From: an uncultured Clostridia bacterium
GTDB taxonomy: Bacteria > Bacillota > Clostridia > Oscillospirales > Acutalibacteraceae
DNA: 64,000 nucleotides
Assembly (NCBI GenBank): GCA_947598155.1
Contig: CANQFC010000001.1
Span: forward strand, 310,001 to 374,000
Direction of reading: 5' to 3'
This document shows, piece after piece, positions 38,810 to 48,259 of the stretch. Position 1 is the first letter of the stretch. Every line of letters begins with the position of its first letter. The notes below the pieces were generated by a model. It worked only from the letters and a program-made list of their open reading frames with translations. It searched no databases and had not been told where the DNA came from. Made by a program: the position numbers and the translations under genes.

Positions 38810-41053
38810 ATGGCGAAGAAAAAGAAAAACGAAATAGACCATTCGGAGGAAGAACTAAATTTAAACGCCCATATTTCGGGCGCGGGCGATGTAGTTAATC
38901 AGTATATTACCGATACTCTTGAGTTAAACTATATGCCCTACGCCATGAGCAGTATTATGTCCAGAGCCATTCCCGAAATTGACGGTTTTAAGCCCTCGCA
39001 CAGGAAATTGCTCTATACCATGTATAAAATGGGGCTTTTGACCGGCGGCACAATTAAGAGCGCAAACATAGTGGGCCGTACAATGCAGTTAAACCCTCAC
39101 GGCGACGCCGCAATTTACGAGACGATGATACGCCTTGCAAGGGGCAATGAGTGCCTGCTTCACCCGTATGTTGAGTCAAAGGGAAACTTCGGTAAGGCGT
39201 ATTCAAAAAATATGCAGTATGCGGCTTCCCGTTATACCGAGGCAAAACTCGCTCCCATAGCGGCGGAGCTTTTTAAGGAGATCGACAAGGACACAGTCGA
39301 TTTTGTGCCAAATTACGACAACACAATGCAGGAGCCAACGCTTTTCCCTGTAACCTTTCCCTCGGTACTGGTAAACGCCAACACAGGCATAGCGGTCGGA
39401 ATGGCGTCAAATATATGTTCGTTTAATTTGGGAGAGGTCTGCAATACCGCAATAGAGCTCATCAAAAACCCCGACGCCGATATTATGGAGACGCTTAAAG
39501 CGCCCGATTTTATAGGCGGAGGTCAGATTTTATATAACGAGGCGCAAATGCGGGATATATATTCTACCGGCAGAGGTAGCTTTAAGCTGAGGGCAAAATA
39601 CAATTACGACAAGCAAAGTAATTGTATCGATGTTTACGAAATTCCTGCAACCACAACAAGCGAGGCCATTATTGACAAAATAATAGAGCTTGCAAAGTCG
39701 GGAAAGGTCAGGGAAATATCCGACATCAGAGATGAAACCGACAAAAAAGGTCTTAAAATCACAATAGATTTAAAGCGCGGAACAGACCCGGATAAGCTGA
39801 TGAAAAAACTTTTTAAAACAACTCCGCTTGAAGATTCCTTCGGCTGTAATTTTAACGTGCTTATTGCCGGTACGCCGAGGGTGCTGGGGGTTCGTGAGCT
39901 TTTGCTCGAATGGATAGCGTTCAGAACGGAATGCGTCAACCGCAGAGTGTATTTTGATATGCAAAAGTCTAAGGATAGGCTCCATTTGCTTGAGGGTTTG
40001 CAAAAAATATTGCTCGATATTGACAGGGCAATTAAAATAATACGCTCAACGGACGAGGAATCCGAGGTTGTGCCGAATTTGATGATAGGCTTTGGCATCG
40101 ACAAAATCCAAGCCGAGTACGTTGCGGAAATTAAACTGCGCCACCTTAACCGCGAATACATTTTAAAGCGCACCGCCGATATTGAACAGCTAAGAAAAGA
40201 TATTGAGGATATGGAGGATATACTCTCCTCAAAATCAAGAGTAAAAAAGATAATCGTAAACGAATTAAAGGAAGTTGCCGAAAAGTATGACAAGCCCAGG
40301 CGCACCGAGATTATCTATTCCGAGGAAATTGAGGACGATGCCGATGAAACCGAGACAGTTCCCGATTATCCCGTAAACCTTTTCTTTACCAAAGAGGGCT
40401 ATTTTAAGAAAATAACGCCGCTGTCACTCCGTATGAGCGGCGAACAAAAGCTAAAAGAGGGCGACAGTATCGCAATTTCTTTGGATTCAACAAATTCTGC
40501 GGAAATTTTGTTCTTTACCAATAAATGTCAGGTCTATAAATCGCGCGCCGCCGATTTTGACGATACAAAAGCGAGCGCGCTCGGCGACTTCGTAGGCTCA
40601 AAACTTTTAATGGAAGAGGGCGAAACCGCCGTTTCAATGGCTTGCCTTAAAGAGTACAGCGGGTATATGCTGTTTTTCTTCCAAAACGGCAAAGTAGCCA
40701 AAATAAATATGAGCGCCTATGAGACAAAACAGAACAGGAAAAAGCTTATCAAGGCGTATTCCGACAAAAGCCCGCTCGTTTCCGCCGTTTATATTGAGGA
40801 CGACAGGGAATTTCTCATACGCTCGTCGGCCGGCCGTTATCTTCTATTTAATTCAGGCGCGATTTCGGCGAAAACCACTAAGGACAGCCAAGGCGTCAGC
40901 GTAATGTCGCTTAAAAGGGGACACCGGGTGGAAGAGGTCGCCGAGTATAAGGAGGGCACATTTGCCAAGGCGGCGCGTTATCGTACCAAAAATTTGCCGG
41001 GCGCAGGCGCTGTTCTCAGCGCGGATGACCAGGGCGAACAGCTTAAAATATAA
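38810..41053 (+). CDS. parC: Type IIA DNA topoisomerase subunit A (ParC-like)
   Basis: 747 residues. The breakage-reunion domain contains IPEIDGFKPSHRKLLYTM (quinolone-region equivalent), NPHGDAAIYETMIRLA, and the active-site Tyr in AASRYTEAKL. VANTGIAVGMA-like NANTGIAVGMASNI and FIGGGQI follow. A coiled-coil arm and an altered C-terminal beta-pinwheel complete it. I see no GyrA-box (QRRGGKG), which favours a ParC-type decatenase. It pairs with the subunit just upstream in one operon. Confidence 0.82.
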   Translation: MAKKKKNEIDHSEEELNLNAHISGAGDVVNQYITDTLELNYMPYAMSSIMSRAIPEIDGFKPSHRKLLYTMYKMGLLTGGTIKSANIVGRTMQLNPHGDAAIYETMIRLARGNECLLHPYVESKGNFGKAYSKNMQYAASRYTEAKLAPIAAELFKEIDKDTVDFVPNYDNTMQEPTLFPVTFPSVLVNANTGIAVGMASNICSFNLGEVCNTAIELIKNPDADIMETLKAPDFIGGGQILYNEAQMRDIYSTGRGSFKLRAKYNYDKQSNCIDVYEIPATTTSEAIIDKIIELAKSGKVREISDIRDETDKKGLKITIDLKRGTDPDKLMKKLFKTTPLEDSFGCNFNVLIAGTPRVLGVRELLLEWIAFRTECVNRRVYFDMQKSKDRLHLLEGLQKILLDIDRAIKIIRSTDEESEVVPNLMIGFGIDKIQAEYVAEIKLRHLNREYILKRTADIEQLRKDIEDMEDILSSKSRVKKIIVNELKEVAEKYDKPRRTEIIYSEEIEDDADETETVPDYPVNLFFTKEGYFKKITPLSLRMSGEQKLKEGDSIAISLDSTNSAEILFFTNKCQVYKSRAADFDDTKASALGDFVGSKLLMEEGETAVSMACLKEYSGYMLFFFQNGKVAKINMSAYETKQNRKKLIKAYSDKSPLVSAVYIEDDREFLIRSSAGRYLLFNSGAISAKTTKDSQGVSVMSLKRGHRVEEVAEYKEGTFAKAARYRTKNLPGAGAVLSADDQGEQLKI

Positions 41054-41115
41054 TAACGGAACAAGCCTCTTATTGAAAAATCAAACGAAAATGATATGTA
41101 TGTCCGAAAACAAAA

Positions 41116-41136
41116 ACCGACCTCAAAGAGGTCGGT
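41116..41136 (-). terminator. Hairpin with U-tract on the minus strand
   Basis: ACCGACCTC-aaa-GAGGTCGGT is a perfect 9-bp stem. On the minus strand it is followed by TTTTGTTTTC, on the plus strand by ACAAACAG. No minus-strand gene precedes it, so it could end an unrecognised antisense RNA or simply act weakly for parC. Confidence 0.5.
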
Positions 41137-41256
41137 ACAAACAGATTCGGCAAACGCACGCTGAACATTCTGTTTGCAAAATTATTATGCACATATAATA
41201 AATAAATATTCATAATAAAAAATATGCGGAAAATAATAATAATTTCAAAAAAAGGC

Positions 41257-41285
41257 TTGCATTTTGAGAAAACCTGTGATAGAAT
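41257..41285 (+). promoter_or_regulatory. Promoter of secG
   Basis: TTGCAT (41257-41262), a 17-bp spacer and TAGAAT (41280-41285) with extended TGA. It is about 40 nt before secG. Confidence 0.75.
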
Positions 41286-41324
41286 ATCAAGGCGTTAAAA
41301 ATGTAAGGTTTGGAGGTATGTGAA

Positions 41325-41573
41325 ATGACACCTGTACAAATAGTTTTCGGAGTAATTCTTACGTTATTGGCAATCGTAATAATAATCCTTATTATGAAAC
41401 AGGAAGGTAACGAACAGGGTCTTGGTGCTATTTCCGGCGGTTCTTCTGAATCTTTTTTCGGCAGAAATAAGGGCAAGACAAATGAGGCAAGAATCGGTTT
41501 TGTAACAAAAATTTGCGTTGCAATATTCTGCGTTTTGGCTCTCGTTGCCGTAGTTGTAATGCTTTTCGTATAA
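41325..41573 (+). CDS. secG: Preprotein translocase subunit SecG
   Basis: 82 residues from ATG 41325 (GGAGG 8 nt upstream; the track's TTG overlaps the SD). There are two membrane helices (about 5-24 and 60-80) separated by the conserved cytoplasmic loop MKQEGNEQGLGAISGGSSESFFGRNKGK. It is the small accessory subunit of SecYEG. The tRNA-Lys gene follows by 34 nt and may share the transcript. Confidence 0.93.
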   Translation: MTPVQIVFGVILTLLAIVIIILIMKQEGNEQGLGAISGGSSESFFGRNKGKTNEARIGFVTKICVAIFCVLALVAVVVMLFV

Positions 41574-41607
41574 AATAATAAATAACCGGCTTGTTGGCCG
41601 GTAATAT

Positions 41608-41683
41608 GATTCACTAGCTCAGTTGGCAGAGCACTTGACTTTTAATCAAGGTGTCCGGGGTTCGAATCCCCGGTGGATCACCA
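41608..41683 (+). tRNA. tRNA-Lys (anticodon TTT)
   Basis: 76 nt with encoded CCA. Acceptor GATTCAC pairs with GTGGATC. The D-arm is AGCTCAGTTGGCAGAGC, the anticodon loop CTTTTAA and the T-arm CCGGGGTTCGAATCCCCGG. Confidence 0.97.
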
Positions 41684-41685
41684 CA

Positions 41686-41720
41686 TTGCGGTAAGCCTTT
41701 TGGTTTGCCGCAATTTTTTT
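41686..41720 (+). terminator. Terminator after tRNA-Lys
   Basis: TTGCGGTAAGCC pairs with GGTTTGCCGCAA (two wobble positions), followed by TTTTTTT. Confidence 0.9.
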
Positions 41721-41822
41721 GAAAATTCTGCCTTTATTTTACTTGATATTTATCTGTTTTTACATACTGATTTATTTAATATGAAAATAATATTAAAAAA
41801 GTGTGAATTTTTAATAAAGTAC

Positions 41823-41851
41823 TTGATTTTTTGGAAAAATGTGGCTAAAAT
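41823..41851 (+). promoter_or_regulatory. Sigma-A promoter of groESL
   Basis: TTGATT (41823-41828), a 17-bp spacer and TAAAAT (41846-41851), just upstream of the CIRCE element. Confidence 0.8.
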
Positions 41852-41855
41852 ATAT

Positions 41856-41882
41856 TTAGCACTCAAAAGAGTAGAGTGCTAA
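41856..41882 (+). promoter_or_regulatory. CIRCE operator (HrcA binding site)
   Basis: TTAGCACTC-N9-GAGTGCTAA, a perfect match to the CIRCE consensus, placed at the expected transcription start of groES. HrcA binding here represses the heat-shock operon at normal temperature. Confidence 0.97.
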
Positions 41883-41910
41883 ATAAACATTCAATTTTTT
41901 CAGGAGGTAA

Positions 41911-43853
<1,943 letters not shown>

Positions 43854-43869
43854 ACCGTAAATGATTTTT

Positions 43870-43899
43870 AAAACGCTCCTCTTTTGAGGGGCGTTTTTT
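43870..43899 (+). terminator. Intrinsic terminator of groESL
   Basis: AAAACGCTCCTC-tttt-GAGGGGCGTTTT is followed by TTG; the stem's own terminal T run gives the U-tract. Confidence 0.9.
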
Positions 43900-43954
43900 G
43901 TTGGTAATACAATAACGTGGCAAGCCCCTTTAAAAAATACGCGATTACACATTA

Positions 43955-43983
43955 TTGACAACGCAAAGCGAATATAATATAAT
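43955..43983 (+). promoter_or_regulatory. Consensus promoter of the sulfoquinovose operon
   Basis: TTGACA (43955-43960), a 17-bp spacer and TATAAT (43978-43983). A second TATAAT overlaps it at 43973. It lies about 40 nt before the GH31 start. Confidence 0.85.
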
Positions 43984-43985
43984 TG

Positions 43986-44007
43986 ATTAAAAGGTTTAAT
44001 TAAAAGG
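43986..44007 (+). promoter_or_regulatory. Direct repeats at the operon start point
   Basis: ATTAAAAGG occurs at 43986-43994 and 43999-44007, 13 bp apart, directly after the -10 box. This position suits an operator, possibly for the ROK regulator encoded in the operon. Confidence 0.35.
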
Positions 44008-44022
44008 CGTTGGGTGGTAAAT

Positions 44023-46023
44023 ATGTTAAAATTTGTATCTGCCGGTAACGGCATTGACATTCAAAGGGACGGCAAAAACATTTTTTCACTGCGCCCCGGC
44101 GGGCAATATGTGTGCGTCGGATTCGGTGAAAACGAATACAAAATGAAACACGGAAGTTTTAAAATTAAGGAAACCGCCTCCAAGCCCGTTCCCGTAGAAA
44201 TTCTCTCTGTCGAATTATCGGAAAACGGCAAAGCAGTAGCAAGGTCGGGCGAGGGTATGTTCACGCTCACCTTGACAAATGAAAACCATATTGACGTTCA
44301 TATTGACGGCTTTGAACGGTACAACAGGCTTTACATAAAGCTCCCGGCGGAAAAAGACGAGCATGTTTATGGCACGGGCGAAATATTTACTGAATTTGAC
44401 TTGCGCGGTCAAAAGATAAATTGCTGGGTGGCAGAGCATATAAACGCCCTTCAGGTGGGCAAAAAGCTTGTAAAACAGATTTTCGGAATAAAAAATACCA
44501 CCCGCAGGAAAAATATTTCAAATTATGAAACGTATTACGCTCAGCCCACTTTTTTGAGCTCTAAAAAGTATTATTTTCACTCATTTGCCTTGGCGCGCTC
44601 GGAATTTGATTTTAGAAACGAAAGCGCGCATTTAATAAAAATTGATGAAATTGCCGATTTTTGTCTCGGATTCGGCAATACTTTTGAAGAAACGATGTTT
44701 GATTTGTCCGAAACATTGGGCAGACAGCCCCTTCTTCCCGATTGGGTCTATAACGGTGAGATTCTCGGAATACAAGGCGGTACGGATATAATGATGCAAA
44801 AGACTGAAACCGCGTTAAATCACAACACTGCGGTGAGCGGCGTTTGGATTCAGGATTGGGAGGGCAGGCGCGTAACGGCCGTCGGAAAACAGCTTTACTG
44901 GAATTGGGAGGTCGATGGCGAACTGTACTTTGACCTTGCTCAGAAGATTAAGGAGTTAAATGAGAAGAATATAAAAGTGCTCGGCTATTGCAATACGTTT
45001 TTGGCTGTTGAAAAGCCGCTTTACAAAGAGGCAAGCGAGAAAGGCTATTGCGTAAAAAATAAAGAGGGAACGGATTATTACGTTACTATTACTACTTTTC
45101 CCGCCGCAATAGTGGACCTTACAAATCCCGACGCGGTCAGGTGGCTCAAAAATATTATAAAGAAAAATATGATTGATTTGGGCTTTTCGGGCTGGATGGC
45201 GGATTTCGGAGAATATCTTCCGACCGATTCCGTGCTTTTCAGCGGCGAGGACGCTCAGCTCGTTCACAATACTTGGCCCGCGCTTTGGGCAAAGCTTAAC
45301 CGCGAAGCGGTTGAAGAAGCCGGCAAATTAGGTGAAATAATGTTTTTTACAAGGGCAGGGTACAGCGAAACGCCGAAATACTCCACTATGATGTGGAACG
45401 GCGATAATCACGTTGACTATTCGGTAGATTACGGTCTCCCGTCCGTTATACCGGCAATGCTCTCGCTTACTTGCATCGGATTCGGACTTTCACATTCCGA
45501 TATAGGCGGATATACAACCTTTTTCAATTTAAAACGCAGTGAGGAACTGTTTATGCGTTGGTTTGAGATGAACGCATTTTCACCTCTTTTGCGCGGGCAT
45601 GAGGGGTTAAATCCCGATTTAAACGTTCAGTTTGACTCAAGCGAAAGGGTTTTAACCCATGGAGCAAAATTCAGCCGAATACACAAAGCCTTAAAGCCGT
45701 ATCTTAAAGACGCGGTTGCATATAACGCGGAAAAGGGCGTGGGCGCAGTAAGACCGCTGTTCTTTTATTATGATGAAGAAAGAGCGTACACCGAGCGCTA
45801 TGAGTATTTACTCGGCCGCGATATTTTGGTCGCCCCTGTAATAAGGGCTAAAGCTGTTTCGCGTAAAGTATATCTGCCTAACGATGTATGGGTTCATTTA
45901 TGGTCAGGCCGCGAATACGGCGGCGGTGAATATGAAATCCCCGCGCCGATAGGCGAAATACCCGTGTTTATAAGAAAAGAAAGCTACTTTAAAGAATCGT
46001 TTTTAAATCTTAAAAAGGAGTAA
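44023..46023 (+). CDS. GH31 alpha-glycosidase, YihQ-like (putative sulfoquinovosidase)
   Basis: 666 residues from ATG 44023 (SD GGGTGG, 6-nt spacing). From memory of E. coli YihQ, the match is close throughout: WIQDWEGRR, GWMADFGEYLPTD (nucleophile Asp), STMMWNGDNHVDYSVD, GLSHSDIGGYTT (acid/base Asp), YLLGRDILVAPV. YihQ releases sulfoquinovose (SQ) from SQ-glycerol. The SQ-pocket Gln in WIQDW and Trp in GKQLYWNW are kept, but the arginine of YihQ (GKR) reads Gln here. It is cytoplasmic. First gene of a nine-gene operon with sulfo-TAL enzymes, which supports the role. Another sulfosugar or alpha-glucoside specificity remains possible. Confidence 0.78.
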   Translation: MLKFVSAGNGIDIQRDGKNIFSLRPGGQYVCVGFGENEYKMKHGSFKIKETASKPVPVEILSVELSENGKAVARSGEGMFTLTLTNENHIDVHIDGFERYNRLYIKLPAEKDEHVYGTGEIFTEFDLRGQKINCWVAEHINALQVGKKLVKQIFGIKNTTRRKNISNYETYYAQPTFLSSKKYYFHSFALARSEFDFRNESAHLIKIDEIADFCLGFGNTFEETMFDLSETLGRQPLLPDWVYNGEILGIQGGTDIMMQKTETALNHNTAVSGVWIQDWEGRRVTAVGKQLYWNWEVDGELYFDLAQKIKELNEKNIKVLGYCNTFLAVEKPLYKEASEKGYCVKNKEGTDYYVTITTFPAAIVDLTNPDAVRWLKNIIKKNMIDLGFSGWMADFGEYLPTDSVLFSGEDAQLVHNTWPALWAKLNREAVEEAGKLGEIMFFTRAGYSETPKYSTMMWNGDNHVDYSVDYGLPSVIPAMLSLTCIGFGLSHSDIGGYTTFFNLKRSEELFMRWFEMNAFSPLLRGHEGLNPDLNVQFDSSERVLTHGAKFSRIHKALKPYLKDAVAYNAEKGVGAVRPLFFYYDEERAYTERYEYLLGRDILVAPVIRAKAVSRKVYLPNDVWVHLWSGREYGGGEYEIPAPIGEIPVFIRKESYFKESFLNLKKE

Positions 46024-46029
46024 AAATAT

Positions 46030-46716
46030 ATGAAATACTTTTTAGACAGCGCGAAGATTGATGAAATCCGCAAGGCTTACGATACCTTCGGAATTGACGG
46101 AATCACAACAAATCCTAATCATATTATGAATTCCGGCAAGCCGTTTTATAAAGTGATAAGCGAGCTCGCGGATTTTGTAAAAGAAAAAAATATTGAGGGT
46201 TGGGAGAATTTTCCCATATCGGTTGAAATCAATCCGCACATAGAAAATACAAATGAAATGATGGAAATGGCTGAAAAAATTTCATCTGTTTGTAAAAACT
46301 TTGTAATAAAAATTCCCTGCACGCAATCGGGTATCGCCGCCGCGAAACGCCTTGAGCAAAAGGGCGTCAGAACAAATCTTACGCTTGTATTTTCGCCGAC
46401 TCAGGCGCTTATTGCCGCCAAAAACGGTTCGCTTTTCGTCTCTCCGTTTATAGGCTGGAAAGAGAACAGCGGAGAGGACTGCACGCAGTACATTCAGGAT
46501 ATTGTTAATATATATAAAAATTACGGATATTACGGTAAAACTCAGATTATTTGCGCGGCGGTGCGCAACGGCAAGCAAATAACCGACTGCGCGGCGGCAG
46601 GGGCGGATATTGTAACGGCGGGACTTCAGGTGTTCTGCGACAGCTTTTATCATCCGTTTACGGATTACGGGCTTAAAAAGTTTCAGGACGCTTGGGATAA
46701 CACAGTAATTGAATAA
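46030..46716 (+). CDS. Transaldolase, putative 6-deoxy-6-sulfofructose transaldolase (SftT-like)
   Basis: 228 residues of the short TAL/FSA class. MKYFLDSA and ITTNPNH start the barrel; the Schiff-base Lys94 lies in FVIKIPC. TNLTLVFSPTQALIAAKNG, FVSPFIG and the C-terminal AGADIVTAGLQVF are typical. In the sulfo-TAL route this enzyme cleaves sulfofructose to sulfolactaldehyde and passes the C3 ketol unit to glyceraldehyde-3-phosphate. The SD AAGGAG lies upstream. It sits 6 nt after the GH31 and before the reductase and isomerase of the same route; on its own it would be called only a transaldolase. Confidence 0.8.
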   Translation: MKYFLDSAKIDEIRKAYDTFGIDGITTNPNHIMNSGKPFYKVISELADFVKEKNIEGWENFPISVEINPHIENTNEMMEMAEKISSVCKNFVIKIPCTQSGIAAAKRLEQKGVRTNLTLVFSPTQALIAAKNGSLFVSPFIGWKENSGEDCTQYIQDIVNIYKNYGYYGKTQIICAAVRNGKQITDCAAAGADIVTAGLQVFCDSFYHPFTDYGLKKFQDAWDNTVIE

Positions 46717-46729
46717 AGGAGAAATTTTT

Positions 46730-47587
46730 ATGAAAATCGGATTTATAGGTCTTGGCATAATGGGCGAGTCAATGTGTGAGAACATCGTAAAAAAGCATAA
46801 CGATAAGGTATATGTTTCAGACCGCAAAAGAGAGCAGGTTGAAAAGCTCGCGGCAGTCGGCGCGGTACCGTGTGAAAATAATACCGAGGTGGCAAAAAAC
46901 GCCGATATAATCATTACGATGGTGCCAAAATCGGAAAATGTAAAAGAGGTTTACACCGAGATACTGCCTGTAATCGACAGCACTAAAATATGTATTGATA
47001 TGAGTACAATAGACCCCGCGGTTTCGGTTGAATGCGCAAATATGGTAAAAGCAAAGGGCGCTCAGTTCTCCGATTGCCCCGTTGTTAAAAGCAAGCCTGC
47101 CGCCATTGACGGAACGCTGGGCATTTTAATAGGCGCAGACGAAGAGCTTGTTCCCGTGATTCGTCCTGTACTTGAATATATGGGGAGCAACATAAAATAT
47201 ATGGGCGGCAACGGCAGGGGACTTGTTATGAAAATCTGCTCGAACGCAATGGTTGCCGCGGTTCAAAACGGAGTTAACGAAACAATGGCGCTTGCCCAGA
47301 AATGGGGAGTTGAAATTGACGATTACGCCGAGGCAATTTCATACGGCGGCGGTAAGAATTTTTATCTTGAACTTCAAAAGGACAATATAAAAAATGAAAA
47401 TTGGACAACCGCGTTTTCACTTGAAAACGAGCATAAGGATTTGGGCATTTGCGAAAGAATGGCAAAAGAAGTAGGGTTTGAAATGCCTGGTCTGAAGGTT
47501 TGCAAAAGCGTTTATGACAAGGGTATGGATAAAGGTATGGGAAAGCTCGATTTCCGTTCTACCTATAAAATAGTAAAGGGTGAGTAA
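46730..47587 (+). CDS. 3-hydroxyisobutyrate-dehydrogenase-family reductase, putative sulfolactaldehyde reductase
   Basis: 285 residues from ATG 46730 (SD AAAGGAG; the track starts earlier). The Rossmann motif is GFIGLGIMGE; the catalytic Lys is in GRGLVMKICSN. The substrate loop reads DCPVVKSKPAAIDGTLG, where ordinary family members have PVSGG and E. coli YihU (SLA reductase) has a basic residue that holds the sulfonate. It would reduce 3-sulfolactaldehyde to 2,3-dihydroxypropane-1-sulfonate (DHPS), regenerating NAD+, useful for a fermenter. Its stop overlaps or touches the next gene. Confidence 0.75.
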   Translation: MKIGFIGLGIMGESMCENIVKKHNDKVYVSDRKREQVEKLAAVGAVPCENNTEVAKNADIIITMVPKSENVKEVYTEILPVIDSTKICIDMSTIDPAVSVECANMVKAKGAQFSDCPVVKSKPAAIDGTLGILIGADEELVPVIRPVLEYMGSNIKYMGGNGRGLVMKICSNAMVAAVQNGVNETMALAQKWGVEIDDYAEAISYGGGKNFYLELQKDNIKNENWTTAFSLENEHKDLGICERMAKEVGFEMPGLKVCKSVYDKGMDKGMGKLDFRSTYKIVKGE

Positions 47588-47588
47588 T

Positions 47589-48251
47589 TTGCTCGAACGG
47601 TTAAACCGTGTAAACGATGTAAAAATATATTCTGTGCTGAGCGGCGAATTTTTGCATTACGGCAGGATTCTTTCGGGCTGTGATTTCAGCGATTTAATTC
47701 AATATTCCGTTGAAAAAACCGAAATTCCCGAAAACGGAAACATTTATGTTCCGTCTGTTCCGGAAATGGAAGAATACCCTGTCTGCGGAACGGTAAAAAA
47801 TACCGTTTTCGGCGGCGGTGAAATTCAGGTCGGCTACTGCAACGGCAAAAACACAACATACAACGGCTTTGAATATCATAAATCTCCCGAAATAAATATA
47901 GCCGTAACGGATTTTATGCTCGTTTTGGGCAAATGTTTTGAAATAGAAAACAACACATATGATATTTCAAGGGCAAAGGTCTTTTTTGTGCCTAAGGGGG
48001 CGGCAGTAGAAATGTTCGGCACAACGCTCCATCTGTCGCCGTGCAGAACAAACGACGAGGGCTTTAAAGACATCGTTATTTTGCCAAAAGGCACAAATAT
48101 GCCTCTTGAAAAAAGGGAAATCACCGACGAAGAGTCAAAATTGCTTTTGTGTAGAAGCAAGTGGGTAATCGCGCACCCGGAGCGCGAACAGCTGATAAGG
48201 CAGGGCGCAGTCGCGGGCGTTATCGGTGAAAACAAAGAATTAAAATACTGA
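47589..48251 (+). CDS. DUF4867 family protein (cupin-like) of the sulfoquinovose operon
   Basis: About 220 residues. Start chosen at TTG 47589, with AAAGGG about 8 nt upstream; the track's GTG at 47580 overlaps the SD and the previous stop. The sequence FEYHKSPEINIAVTDFMLVLG and VFFVPKGAAVEMFGTTLHLSPC is what I know as DUF4867, predicted as a cupin-like beta barrel. Function is not established. The cluster lacks an obvious aldose-1-epimerase, so a mutarotase or isomerase-helper role is possible. It lies between the reductase and the isomerase. Confidence 0.7.
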   Translation: MLERLNRVNDVKIYSVLSGEFLHYGRILSGCDFSDLIQYSVEKTEIPENGNIYVPSVPEMEEYPVCGTVKNTVFGGGEIQVGYCNGKNTTYNGFEYHKSPEINIAVTDFMLVLGKCFEIENNTYDISRAKVFFVPKGAAVEMFGTTLHLSPCRTNDEGFKDIVILPKGTNMPLEKREITDEESKLLLCRSKWVIAHPEREQLIRQGAVAGVIGENKELKY

Positions 48252-48259
48252 GGGAAATT

